This document shows, piece by piece, positions 39,301-52,515 of a stretch of 64,000 nt of DNA; position 1 is the stretch's first letter; the number at the start of each line of letters is the position of its first letter. The position numbers and the translations under genes were made by a program. A model generated the notes under the pieces. That model saw only the letters and a program-made list of their open reading frames with translations, did no database searches and had not been told where the DNA came from. Source of the stretch: Lobosporangium transversale (taxonomy: Eukaryota > Mortierellomycota > Mortierellomycetes > Mortierellales > Mortierellaceae); contig NW_019029010.1 of assembly GCF_002105155.1 (NCBI RefSeq), positions 310,001 to 374,000 on the forward strand, read 5' to 3'.

Positions 39301-39838
39301 TTCCAAAGGTAGGGGAGCTATCCTTAATATGGTTGTGATGAGCTATGCCTGGATCAACTACATCCGTTTTGGACGAGCTATAAAGGAAGTAATCTGGGAG
39401 CATCCCGACTCTTGATTCAAATCGCAGGCCTAACAGCAGGCCTATAACGTCTTGCTGCTCCTCTTCATGTGGTAGCGTCCATGTACCACCATCTCCTCTT
39501 CCTTCACTTTGTCTTGTCCACATAACATCGCGATGATCGTCATCACCATCTTCAGAAGTGTATGGTGATTGAACCTTGATGAGATAGTAGTTCCTGTGTT
39601 TGTGATCATATCGTAAATTACTATGTTCATATCCATATGGGCCATATTCATATTCAGTTCTATGTCTTGACCTCGGCTCTTGTCCTGGTGCATCCGTTTT
39701 TCCATCATAAGCTTTATATTTTGACACATGTGTCTCAGCAACAGTATGAAAATATTTTGTAGAGAGGATGAAAATGACCGTGAACAAAATGGATACATAA
39801 AGGGCTGAATAGCGGCGCGCTTGCGACTCAGTATTCAT
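36396..39838 (-). CDS. kexin-like proprotein convertase, divergent paralogue A
   Basis: Exons 39838-38672, 38586-38535, 38448-38369, 38258-37725, 37607-37027 and 36933-36396 give 983 residues. It is an S8B subtilisin-type serine protease cutting after dibasic sites in the late secretory pathway. The triad is D419 (AIIDDGLD), H457 (DDNHGTRCAGE) and S629 (HHGGTSAAAP), with oxyanion N557 (FATGNGA). A P-domain follows. The tail has one membrane segment near the end (FYFFCSIIGLAILVAGYF) and a cytosolic tail of only a few residues. The N-terminal part before the protease is unusually long (about 390 residues), hydrophobic at 11-26, then rich in charged residues and KR/RRR sites (KKRQDS, YQRRRY, AKKRAPL). 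An upstream in-frame ATG at 40054 was judged leader. Confidence 0.88.
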
Positions 39839-42035
39839 TTTATGAGATACAAGGAGATTAATAAAAAGCAAGAGAGGGAAAGAAGCAGAAAGGGAAGGAG
39901 GAAATGAAAGAGAGAAAGAAAAGACGGAGATTCTTTTGCTTCTTGCTGTTAGTATTGATTGTGGTTGGGAATGTGTTTGCCCCTGATTGATGAGATCCTC
40001 TCTGTTAGTGATGGCGGTATCTCCCTTTGGCAATAATAAGGCGAAAGCAGGCAAGTCCTTCTGGGTTGCTCATCATAATAAGAATAAATTTAACATTGGT
40101 TGGTAGACATTGGTAGACATAAATATCCTCGGAAAAAGATGCCTTTCTCTATTATATAGTCTTCATTCCAGCTTGCACCTATACTTATTGATTCAAAAAA
40201 AAGGGGGGGGGACATGGTATTGTTACACTGGTCAATTTTAGAAGCTGTGTGCCCCTGTCTCACCTTCGATATCCTTTTTGCACCCCAAAACCATTTCGCC
40301 TTCGAAGAGACTCCAACGCATTGATCTCAACCTTCGCCAGATCCATCTTTGATAAAGAGTTGGTTCCCACAAAGGCTCCTTGTCTCCTTGGCTCCTCATG
40401 CTTTACTATGAACGGTGAACGCTGTTTAACCCTTCAACGAGAACATATAGCATGGATAAAAGATCGGCTTAATAAAAAGACCCTAGCCGTAGAATCGCTA
40501 GGCTTCATCATTTCTTTAATGACCATTTTTCACTTTGAAACTTCTATATCCATCCGTTTCTAGAGCTGCTCGTCAACAAGCATATTACACAACAACACCC
40601 ATCAATAAAAAAAAATAAATAAAAATAACAACGGTATCGGTGCCAAATTACTAGCATACCTCAATGTTGTTTTTCTTTTAACAATTTCTCTGGTCGAAGA
40701 ATAGATACAAGTTAAATGCATATATTATTCAGTAAGTGTGTAATTGGATTTATTTACATCCGATATTTATTACCAAGGTACTGTCATCAAGGCTTCTCAG
40801 CTACATGTCCTTGGGCTTTTTGGTGGAGGCTGAGTGCCCAATCTCTGAGAATTTCCTTGGTTCTCTTCCATGACAGGCTAACAAAGGTGATGTACAATAT
40901 ACAGTTTCAATCACTGTAATGCGGGAAGAAAGGGTTGGGCTACTGCATAGGACATCGTTTACTTTAATCAACAAACAGAATTTGAGATGGTCAGGGCTTT
41001 TGTATAATAGTTATCCTTACTTATGTGATATTGACCACGAGAGGTTATTTTAACTTGGTATAAGTTGAGACTGAAAATCTACACTACGTACTAGAAGACT
41101 TCAAGGCCATAAATGTTCACAGAGATCACTCATACATACTCTTTGGCAACCTCGAAGGACCCTGTTGAGATATAGTAGCATACAAGCAATACATCTGTAG
41201 TATTCACCAACACTTGCACTCATCTTTCACTTTCTTGGGGCTTGATGGCAGACCGATATTCTCGACAACACTACCACTCAGGCTATCCTTCTAGGATTGA
41301 CACCATAACATTCATTCCTCCACAACACCTAAAACGTGTAAAGTGACGAGCTTGCCTGTAAAGCGTCTTAAAAAAACATTCTATTGAATCAACGCCTCTT
41401 TCGTGCATTATCTCAGCAGCGTGAAAGATCGGCGTGACCATTCGAGCTCTGGAAAAGAGCAATGGTACCAAAACTTGCTGAAGTAAGCTGGAACGGCATA
41501 ATGTATCCTTGATGAGACAGTTGTTATGCCTCAATCCTATTGGCTTTGGGGATGAAAGGTATCTAGACTGAACATCTATTTGGGCGTCATGCCCTTTTTG
41601 CTGCTTGGTGTCTATCTATACAAGAAATTCGGTCATATTATTTTTAAGAACGACTAGCGCTGTGTTTGCTCCATCATCGGTGTTGTCTGTGTTGGAGCCC
41701 CATTGATGCTCCCAACAAACCAAGATGGAGCGGAAGGATGCTTAAAAGTCGATCTTACCAATATTATTTTGTATATAACGCATACGCTCTATCCATTCCT
41801 ATAACATTCATAGACATGACCACAGAAAGCCTCATGATATCTATTAAACAGCAAGGGTAGAGAAGTGAAGAAGATGTCCGCAGGTGTCATAGTTCATTGC
41901 AGCGATATAATAACTTGAATCTAAGCTTCCCATTTGTAAAAAGCATAGCTGATATCGGTACTGTATTAAAAGCATTATGGAGACGGAGCAGAGTGCGGCT
42001 TTTTTTTTTTCTTATCCTTTATACTCTATGATGTA
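39839..42035. other. intergenic region between the kexin paralogues
   Basis: 2.2 kb with the kexin A promoter at the left and the 3' flank of kexin B at the right. I found no remnant of a third kexin copy or any other gene with support. A short G run (GGGGGGGG) occurs near 40203-40211. Confidence 0.5.
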
Positions 42036-45000
42036 TTAATGGAATGTCTGCTTGCTATCTTTAATCTTCACCAGAGTATTAAACTCGTCCCAACTATCAC
42101 CCTTAACCTTGGATGCTGGTCCACCAGGATGATTTTCTGCATCCTCATCATCTTCATCCTCATCCTCATCCTCATCCTCATCCTCATATCCCCCTTCTAC
42201 CCCTGCCACCTCAAAACTGCTCTCCCGTTCAATCTCTTCCCCACTGGATAAGGGGCTGGATGTGCCTATACCCCGAGGAGTTTGGCTGGTCTTTTGCTCC
42301 TTCATCTTTGCTGCATTTTCAGCCGCCTCAATATGGCTTCTGTCAAACACAATTCGACGGGAATCTGGGTTCATATGGTCATCGTCATCATCATCATCAC
42401 TATCACCTAAGTCATGTGTCGGTAACTCATCAAACTCATAGTCACCACGACGACCCAATAATCCTCCACGCTGACCAGCCTCTTCATCATTGAAGCCACC
42501 ACCAAAAACATTCCTAGGGTTGGTCCGATGTCGATACATCAAGAAAAGTGCGGCTCCAATAGCAACAAACATGCCCCCAAACATTATGTAGATGAATGGG
42601 CTAATCTTAACGCCTTCATCGCCACCGTTGCCCTCTGACTTGTCGGGGTTCTTACCCGGATTCGGTGGCAGTTCAGTCTTTTCTGGAACAGCAGCAGAAG
42701 TTGTGGGTTGAGCTGGTGGTGGAGCTGGGGCAGGTGGTAGTGTTACGTTGGCATGTCCATTTTCAATTTCGCCATGAAGTCCCAACTTCCAATTGATAAA
42801 GGTTCCTGTCTTCTCAGGATTTGAGCGATCGTACACCGTCAAAGTCCATGGACCAATGGGGGATTCCTCCCTGCATGACAGTTTTCAATATCAAATTTAG
42901 AAGGAAGAAAAAAAGTTTAAGGAGTGCAATAAATCAAACAATAACCATGACATGACCCCTTTAAACTGTCAAAATCTACTTACCAGTGCTTTACTGTCAT
43001 GAAAGTCCAATTCACAAAGCCATTTGTAGAATTGTCCTGTGGTCTGGCCACAGCCAACTTCGATATGATGCTATCAGGACTTCTAAGCTCGATTTCGACC
43101 TCACCACGATATGTGTGCTCAATGTTCACTGTGATAGTGACATGCTCCAATGTGCCAAATTTGACCTCCTTTAGTGCAGCCTCTGTAACTTCAAAAACTG
43201 AAGGTAAACCCATCTGTCCAGTTCTGCCTACGTTGTCGTCATCTCCAGAAGGAATATCGCCATCCACAGTGATGACAGGCGATTCGTATGTGACTTGGGG
43301 TCCAACAGATACCCATGTCTTCGCATACTCCACCATTGCATAGGCATCCAGTTTTCCATATCCATACTTGTGATTGAATAAACGGCCCACAGACGTCTCA
43401 GCCCAATCAGGATCTTCTTCGTCTATGGGGATGGCAGTATGGACAGTGATATACTGCACATCGCGCCAATTCAAGTCCGGTCTAATGTCGAGCCATATCG
43501 TTGATGATACAGAGGATGGGGCATAAATGACTTATATGGTTATAAAGGGGACTTGAGACATAGAATGGATTGGTTTGACTGTGAAGAGTCGCATTGAAAG
43601 AAAAGACAAGCTAAGTCTCATATAATTTCATACCTGACTTCTAACAAAAGAGCATAGATGGCTGCAGCAATGGGTGCGGCTGCGGATGTGCCGCTATGGT
43701 TTGCAAAGCAGTTTCTCTTCCCGATATCGCATGTGTACTAGTTACAAGAAATAAAGAGAAACAAACACCGCAAGCAATTAGAATCTCTCATTTGTGCTAT
43801 TCAAAACCTACATAGGCACAGAAACGGATTGATATAAAATAAAATAAAACGCTTACAATCCAACTGTTGTCTCCAGAGCTATAGGTTACTCCAAGCTGTG
43901 CAGAGCACGCTTCTGAGTAGAGGGGATGTTCGTTCGTTCTAGTGATAGCGCCGATCGAGATTGTGTATCGACTGTTGGTATAGCCATCAAAGTTGCAGTT
44001 ATCACCCGCTCTGCCTCCGTTTCCGGTCGCAAAGACGAAGATACTGCCCTTGCCCTGACGGCCATTATCGACTCCATTGATGAATGCATCCAACAACATC
44101 CCAGTCGGTCCATCCATTGACATGCCATCATCAGGTGGACCCCAACTGCATGAATAGATTTGAGTCTCATTGAAGTTATAATTGAGTGCTTCTGCTTCCT
44201 GAGCATCTGTAATCGGTCCGGAAAGGATGCGGAGACCTGCTACCTTGGCATCCCATGCAACACCTACTCCACAGAGATCGTTTCTGGACGCTGCAATCTC
44301 TCCTGCACATCTGGTTCCGTGATTGTCGTCATCAAGCTGAGGTAGAGGGATGTTCACGTTGTCATTAAAGTCATACGAGCCTTTGGCGTACTATATCGTT
44401 AATTTTTTTTTTTTTTTTTTTTTTTGTTGAAAAACGAACCATTAGTTTCTTTTCCGTTGACGAAGCAATACTATTGAACTCTCCATTGTCTTTTAGGACA
44501 AAAAAAAAAGGGGGAGGCAGGGTTAAATTAACTCACAAAGTTAACTGCCAAGTCCTGACTGTTTGCATCCAAACCATCGTCAATAATAGCCACAATGGTG
44601 CCCTTTCCTGTAATGTTTTGTTCCCATACACCTGTCACATTAATATCGTTTCCTGGCTGTTTAGTATTATGCTGTTTTATCATAAAAGCAAAAAACAAAG
44701 ATTGAAAAAAGTAAGTCATGTCTGTTATATCAAACAGTTGCTTTTTCCCTTGATTCATCCTTGACTCTCTTTTTTCCTTACCAAGTGCCATTGATATATA
44801 AACCCAGGGTCCTGGATCTGGAAGTGAGCTGCAATTCCATCAGCAGGTTGTGGTTCGCCACGAACATACTCGTCCCTGGGTTCGATGACCATAGCTCGCT
44901 TTATTCGTTGCCTCAGCTCCTGCTTCTGAATTGGTCCCAGTGGTGATGATGATAGCCCTATATTACTTTGTCCTTTCTCTACCTCTGACACTGCGTATTC

Positions 45001-45450
45001 ATCGCTGCTTCCATCTCGTCTCAGAAGATGATGACCTGCTGCACTACTGCCAACAATGCTACGCTTTTTTCTCATCATCAATTCATGATGAAATGCTCTA
45101 GATTGCCGAAGATCATTATAACGCCTGACCACGATGTCTTCCTGATTTTGATCTTCATTTGTAGTTGTAATGTCATTTTCGTCCGCTCGTTTTTTGACAG
45201 GTAAAGAGGATTTAGGGTAGCTGAAGAGATGATAGTTAGCCAGTTCTCCAACCTGGCCTACATACTGAACTCCGAGGTGATGAGCAATCTCTTCTGGGCT
45301 GGCCAAGGTTGGATCATGTATTTTGACAGCATAATAGTGAAAGTTATCTGTTTCATGCACCAGCGGCGGTCTTCCAGCAATGGAAACAGGGAGATAAGAT
45401 GAAGAGCTGATAAGAGCAGCGACGCTCAGTAGCAGCAAGAGAGGCTTCAT
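42036..45450 (-). CDS. KEX2: Kex2-type proprotein convertase (canonical paralogue B)
   Basis: Exons 45450-44782, 44671-44537, 44390-43857, 43737-43634, 43481-42984 and 42870-42036 give 924 residues. It matures secreted proteins after KR/RR sites in the trans-Golgi. A signal peptide (LLLLLSVAALISSSSYLPVSIAG) precedes a prodomain with HHLGVQYVGQVGELANYHLF and multibasic sites (KKRADE, RKKRSIV, RIKRAM). The triad is D254, H292 and S464 (NHSGTSAAAP), with oxyanion N392. After the P-domain come a Pro/Lys linker, a membrane segment (YIMFGGMFVAIGAALFLMY) and a long acidic cytosolic tail with a YEFDEL sorting-type motif and a near-perfect (DE)n repeat from a CATCCT microsatellite at about 42141-42188. 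Confidence 0.93.
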
Positions 45451-46117
45451 CGGTTATTGATTAGGCTGCTCAGAAGAGCAGAGGAGAGCGCCTTTTTCTT
45501 TCCTTTCCTTAAATGAATGAAGGAGAAACAGAGAAGGAGAGAATAAAAAAGAGAGAGATGGAGTGGGTTAAAGAGTGGAGGTCGAGGTGAAGAGGAAGTG
45601 GAGTGCAAGAAGGAAAGAAAGAGAGAGATGTTTCAAGATAAAAGAGCTTTACGTTTGAGAAATGCTTTGGCCAGACAATAAATTTTTAAAATGCACAAAT
45701 CACTCAGGGACAGGGATTCGGAATATTTTTTGGGTTGTTTCCCATCCATCGATCGCAGATCATGGCGGGTGGTCAATGTTTCTCCATAATGTCTTTGTCA
45801 GCCCACGTGCTATTTATAACCTTGTAGCAGCAATGGAGACCGTAAAATGAAGTGGATGTCAAATAGCTCTTTTTTATTATTGTTATGATTATGACAACTT
45901 GTTGATACTGGTACTGATACTGGTACTGATAATGATAATGATAATGATAGTGATAATGGATAATGGATAATAGATAATGGATAATGATAATGATAATGAT
46001 AATGGTAATGATAATGGTAATGATAGTGATGGGACTGTATGCATTTATAATACTTTAAGGATTAACAGGTATACAAAAGAAGAGGGGGGAAAAAAAAAGA
46101 AAAAAAGAGTTATTCTT
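45451..46117. other. kexin B promoter and GATAAT microsatellite region
   Basis: Purine-rich GA DNA at 45520-45640 lies directly upstream of the kexin B start. The rest is a microsatellite (see separate entry). No gene seen. Confidence 0.5.
45906..46032. repeat. degenerate GATAAT/GGTACT microsatellite
   Basis: About 127 bases of interrupted six-base and three-base units (GATACTGGTACT, GATAAT, GGATAAT, GGTAAT) in the short gap between kexin B and the ABC transporter. Repeat units are contiguous without spacers. Confidence 0.85.
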
Positions 46118-46442
46118 CTACCACTTGTTACTCTTGACCTTGGCCACAAGAGCCGCCCACGCTAATAGACGATAAATCAATACAACGGCCACAAACAAGC
46201 CCATGTACAGATTCCAGTCCTGGTCTTTGAACCTGAGCAATTCCAATACGGCATCACCTGTTGGGTAAGGACATGCACCTGAATTGATCTGTTCAGTTGA
46301 ACAATCAAAGACACGACCATCAAATTCATTCCGCGTCATGATAAAGGATCCGTATTTGAACAACGATACGTAGTTAATGTATTCCAGCCATTTAGGAATA
46401 TTAAGAGACATGAAACCCGTCATAAACGAGAAAACACTGATC

Positions 46443-46478
<36 letters not shown>

Positions 46479-49400
46479 TTGTTCATTGTAGTTGAAATAA
46501 AGATAATAGTATAATATTAGCAAACAAACCAAAAAAAAATAAAAATATAAAATATAAAATAAAAAAGCACACAAGTGACATGATCATTCTTACCACTGCA
46601 CTCATAACCGTGATGTTGAAACCAGCATGTGAAGCGAACGTAGAGAAAGCAAGACCAATGCTCTCGCCCGTGTTGATGTATCCAAACATAATGACCCAAA
46701 ATGAAAAGAACGTCAAGACTGTAGTCTTCATATTTGTAATCACAAGCATGAACAACGTCACTCCTAATGATCCGAAAATCTCCAACGGGAGCTCGTTGAT
46801 CAAATAAGAGGCAAAGAATGATGTCGCACTGTAGCCGCCATCCGAGATTTCTCGATAGGCTATGTCACGCTGTTCATTAAAATAAAATAAAAAAATAATA
46901 TTTAAGTAAAAAAAAAAAAAAAAAAAAAAAAAATTCATTTTCAGAAGCGTCAAAACTACCTCTTGTCCTTGTTCATGCCAATATTCATGCCTACATACCT
47001 CAAAAGGATAAATGGCAACGTTGTTCAGCATTCCTGAGAATACAATAGGTGATGTCTGCTGCAACAGTCCAAAACGACTGGTCACATCCACAGGCTCATT
47101 ACCAAGAGGCGCAAAGAAAATGGTCATGATAATGGATACAATCACTGGCTGGAAAGCTCGGTTGAAGTATAAGCCTTTCTGGCGGAAAGTGTTCACAAAT
47201 GAACGACGTGCTAGAATTGGGAATGCTTTGCCAAATGATGCAAACTGAGGGTTGATTTTGGGCAGTTCTCCACAAGGCACCTTTGGGAGCTGAGATGCCA
47301 GCATGTCATACTTGTTCGCATTGAACCGCTCCACAAGCGCATTGACAATCTTGCGAGTCTTTTCTTCCAACTCAGCTGAACGCAAGTTGATGGATGCAGT
47401 GTCCAAGATAAAATCTAGAATATGATAATATAATCATATGCAGCCAACGTAAAACCAAAAATGAAAAAGTTAAATTAAAAAATAAAAAATAAAAAATAAA
47501 ACACATCGTTAACATTAATTTCATAGGACATTGTTTACCTGGAACGTTGGTGAATATTGGGGCAACATGTCCTGCATCCTCAAAGTACTCAACAACCTTG
47601 TCAGCACGTCCAGAGTAAGCTGCGTGTCCACCCGTGACCAAAAGAACAACGTTGTCAAAAACATGCCAGATATCTGCACGAGGTTGGTGGATTGTGCAAA
47701 CAACAGTCCTTCCACTGGCTGCAATCTGCTTCAACGTCAGCACGACTGCTTTCGCTATTTAGTCGTAGAATTAGAAGGTGTTAACAAAAGTATCACAGTA
47801 TAGGATGTTAAGGAGTTTCTCTCTTTTTTTTTTTTACCTGTCAATGCATCTAATCCACTAGTAGGTTCATCAAGGAACAGACATGCAGGCTCCGTGACAA
47901 GCTGGATGCCGATCGAGACCCGGCGACGCTGGCCTCCCGAGCATCCCTTTACAGCGGCATTGCCAATAATGACATCTGCACATTCTCTCAGTCCTAAAAG
48001 GTCAATGATATCCTCAACTTTTGCATGTTTGTCTGCCTTGGAAACAGAGCTATCCATTCGAAGTTCGGCAGCATACTGGAGTGTTTCACGGACAGTCAAA
48101 TGAGACAACAAGAAGTTGTCGTCTTGGCGGACATAGGAGCTGACACCGTTGATTAGACGCAAGGACGGGTTCTTGGTATCATTATAGTAAACCGCCCCTT
48201 TCTTTTTTAGTTCCGGCGACGTACGGTGCAGCAAGGTATTGAGTAGACTCGTCTATAATATATATCATTGTAAGAAAAAAAAAATTCTTTTTTGTTAGTT
48301 TTAACGAATAAAAACATATAGATAAATATATATAAAGAACCAATACGTCTTTAATTACCTTTCCGGCTCCGCTGCCTCCAAGGATCGCAGTCAATTCGCC
48401 TGCTGGGAAGACAACATCTACATTTTTCAACAGCTGTTTCTCAGTCCTCTCACGGCGGAGACCCCTCATGATGCCCTTAAAACTCCACTCAAACTTCGAT
48501 AGCGATACAGATAAACTGAGGTTTTCCACACGGATTGTCACAGGATCCTTGCGCTCCAACCCCTTGGAGAACACATCCAGACGAGTCTCACCCAACCGAG
48601 CTTCCTTCTCCAGATCCAGACTAATTTCTGAGGACACAGCTGTTGAATTTCCTTGCTCGCCACTCACAGAGGATTTAGTCTTGTTTTCTCTCTTCCTGAA
48701 CAACTTCATGAATTGATTGACGAATATATCGGCCAGTGTAGGGCCTGAACCCATACTTGTAGGATTAACAATTATGAAAGTCAATGCGATCCAGGCTACA
48801 AAGAGGAATCCAACGAAGTAATAGGCCATACGTGCGATAGGGACTGGGTAGTAATTGGGCTCCACATCCAACTGACCCTTCAAAATCAGGTTTCCATCCC
48901 AAGGAGAACATCTGACAGGATCCCAGGCTCCATCCGCGCCGACATACGGACATGAAAACCGATTATCTGTAAACTCATTACTGGCCAATATCAAATAGCA
49001 TGTGTTGGGATAAGCCAGGTATTTGATCCACCTCAACCAAACAGGGATAGAGCTGGTGACAATGAAGAAGCCGGTTGACAGCCCAAAAAACGCAAAGATG
49101 GCGTTGGCGAGCATTGAGGCGGATGAAAAGCCTCGGACAATAGAAGAACAAAGCACCGCAAATGCAAAAGTGACAAACTGCATGGTTACATTGACGAGTA
49201 GCCACCATGCAAAATGTTCCACAGAGTCTGTTCGGAGACCTGTCATGTAATAGACAATAGCTGAAAAGACAATGGGATAGAGGATGTTGGGTGGAGCTGT
49301 ATACACGACCGTACTGATCAGATGAGGTAGTGGGCCATACCATCGATCCATTCGCTCTCGATCATAAACAACGATGCCTTGGGATAGTTGGTAAATGAAG

Positions 49401-50991
49401 ATCATCAGCATCAGATATGCCTGGATGGCGCCCACTGCGTAGACTAAACTAGTGCGGGAGCGAATACCGCCAAGGGAATGATCCAGATCAAAAAAGATGG
49501 CTCCCACAGCAAGACCAATGACTATACACTCGCCAATGCAACCCCAAATCACAATGCTATCCCGAATCTGATTCTTCCAACCACGTGCAGTCAGGACGCG
49601 GATCTGACTCCAAAGAGAAGGTCCTGAGCCCTTAGGAATAATATCGACTGCCAAGGATGCAAATGAGGAAGAAACTGCATTAGGATGCCGTGCTGCGGAT
49701 GACGACTCACCCCCGCTACTGGTCAATAAAGAAGGATCAGTCAATGCAAAGATTGCATTCTTCTCTCTTCTAGTCCATGCTTGGACAAGTAAGTCACGGC
49801 GAATGGCAGTGGTCTTTTCAAGAGCCTCGCTAGCGAAATCGATCATGCTCAGGTCGAGTAAGTAGTCAAAAGGATTGACACCACTGGGACAGGGACTGAT
49901 ACCAGTGGATTCGATCCATGGCAAAACAGACCGAACAGGGCCGCTATAGATAATATCACCTCTAGAGAGAAGGACCATTTGACCATCTGATTCCGATAGT
50001 AACTTGAAGATTTCAGAGCGGGGCTGATGGATAGAGATGACTATAGTCTTTTGGGTCGACTTTGCTAGTTTTGTGAGTGACTTCATGACCTCATATGACG
50101 AGAACGCGTCCAATCCTAAATAAAAAGCCCACAAAGGAGAGAAGGGGGATTAGTGCATTTAGCGATATATGAACGCTTAAAAACAAAAACAAAACCAAAA
50201 ACCAAAAAAATTATATACCTGACGTTACTTCATCGCAAAGAAGCATTTTAGGATTGGTCAGTAATTGAACGCCAGCAGAAACACGGCGGCGTTCACCACC
50301 ACTGATACCTCGGATACCGCCACCACCGCTCTCACCACCTCCGGGATCACCAACTCTGGTATCAGCACAGTCCTTCAGACCAAGCTCAAGCAAAACTAAT
50401 TCAACAAGCTCATGCTTCTTTTGACTTGACATAGTCCTTGGGAGACGAAGGTGTGCAGCATAGTTGAGTGTTTCACGGACACTATAAAATATAAAGTCAA
50501 AAAAAAAAAAAAAAAAAAAAAAAGAATATTAATAGTTAAAAGCGGAGCATTGTGAAAAAAAGGAGGAGGCCGTTGAACTTTGGCATGTCTTCTGAAACAA
50601 ATAAAAATAAAGGGATAAGTTTGACAGTCATAAGGAATACATACGTGAGGAAGGGCATCAAAAAGTCATTCTGTTGGAGATAGCCGACACTGCCGTCGTT
50701 CCAGAATTTCTTGGCCTTAATACCATTGCATTGGATGCTGCCAGATATGACTACCTCGGGTCCATTCATGCGACCAGCAATTGTATTGAGCAATGTGGTC
50801 TTGCCTGATCCTGAACCTCCCAGAATAATACACACTATCCCATCAACAAATTTTTGTCAGTGAATTTTGTTATGGCAGCGATGTGGTCAACAAAAAAAAA
50901 AAAAAAAAAAAAAAAAGAGAGGATCCGAAGAGGGTCCAAGTGCTCCATGTGATAAAAAAAAGTTTTACGCCCAGTGACATCTGTGCGTCTT

Positions 50992-51031
<40 letters not shown>

Positions 51032-51419
51032 AAAAGAGTGAATAAATGAATGTACCTTGCCCAGGTTTTACTGTAAGATCAACATTGCGAAAGATGTTTA
51101 CACCAACGTTTCGTAGATCTCGGTCTATTCTAGGTGAAGAAGGTCCATCAAGATCGGTCATCTCTGCGTTCAAATCTCCCGTCTTCTCGGCGGCAACATT
51201 TGCGCTACTAGCAACAGTCATTTCAGACACAGTCTTGTCCGGATTAGGAACAATCCGGAGCTTACGAGCGACGCGAGTGAGGAGAGAGGGAGGTGGGATG
51301 ACTGAGAGAGAAAGGTTTCGTAGTGTGAGTTCAATGCCCGTGGTGGTCCCGGTGAGGCCAGAAGCACCGGGTGTTGGGCCCTTCTTGAAGGCGTCTGTTG
51401 CCTGTGAAAGGCGATCCAT
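46118..51419 (-). CDS. full-size white-type ABCG transporter
   Basis: Nine exons: 51419-51056, 50834-50645, 50481-50219, 50115-48359, 48252-47838, 47754-47539, 47414-46999, 46869-46594 and 46441-46118, giving 1406 residues in the order NBD-TMD-NBD-TMD. NBD1: P-loop GGSGSGKTT (127-135), signature GISGGERRR, Walker B LLCDEVTSGLDA. NBD2: P-loop GGSGAGKT, signature CSGGQRRR, Walker B CLFLDEPTSGLDA. Both sites therefore look able to hydrolyse ATP. Each membrane half ends in the extracellular Cys-containing loop of ABCG proteins (DNRFSCPYVG; VFDCSTEQINSGACPYP). The closest layout known to me is yeast YOL075C, not the PDR pumps. The substrate is unknown and may be a lipid or xenobiotic. Several introns contain long A/T runs. 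Confidence 0.93.
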
Positions 51420-52515
51420 GATGAATTTACTCTTTCTAGTCTATCTATCAAGCTTTACTGGTCGCCTATATTTCTTTCGTCTGTTTGTTTTATCTTTCTT
51501 TTTTGTGGCCTAAAGTTACTATGGTTTCTTGTTATTGTTACAGCGGTAGTGAATCAAGAGGGAGGTAAGACAATGGGTGGTGTTGAGAGCAGTGAAGGAG
51601 TGAAGAACGAAAAACAGCGTCAAAATTAAGGGAGATATGAAATCCGGGCTATTGGCATGCAATTAGTGTGCATGTCATCACACGTTTCATACTACTTTGC
51701 AATACCTGAATTAGAAAGAAGTGGGGAAAAAAAATAAAAAAAACGATGATGTAAAACTATGAATGAACGATGAGGAAGTCATCACAATTGTGCAAAAACC
51801 GGATTTAGAGAACACAAAGGCACATTCACGCTCTCTTTTGTTTTAGTTTATTCATGAAGTATTGCGCCCAAGTCAGGGCAAACAAGTACATGTAATCCCG
51901 CCGCTACAGACAGGAGTGTGACAAATAAAATTAGCTGCTCGCTAAAGCATCCAACCCAAAATTTCTTATTCTTCTTTATTCTCTATACTATTGTGAGGAC
52001 GTTTAGACCACCATTGGTCACCACTATCCTTTTCATCCCTGATGGTCCCACATATGACAGAATTATGCGGCCAAGCTCACAATCATGTTTATCTGATAAC
52101 AATAGGGTAAACAGATCAATGGTTTGTTAGTTTCTGTACACAAAGGACTGCGAATCATTTCAAAACCGGTTTGGGAAAAATTACTTGCAATTCCACATTT
52201 GCGACTTTCCAAACCATAAAAATTAACATGCACTATTAGGATAAAAATTATTTGAGAGCAAAAGGTGTGTGGGAATATGAGGCGGTGTCTTTTTAATTGC
52301 CTGCAACGATCGATCGTGATGCACTAAGTACGTGGCCTGTTCGATTTGATCAACCTATCACATCGCACAAAATACTATAGGAAGCGCGCTTTCAACCAAC
52401 CCACAATCTTTTTTTTTTTTATTTTTTTTTTTATTTTTATATCTCCATAGACCATCTAAGAGACGCGTTTGTCCAAAGTGTATGCTTTTTGGTTTTTTCG
52501 TTCTATACACCCATT
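51420..52515. other. intergenic region upstream of the ABC transporter
   Basis: 1.1 kb holding the transporter promoter and the 3' flank of the helicase gene. Interrupted T runs lie near 52410-52437. No gene seen. Confidence 0.5.
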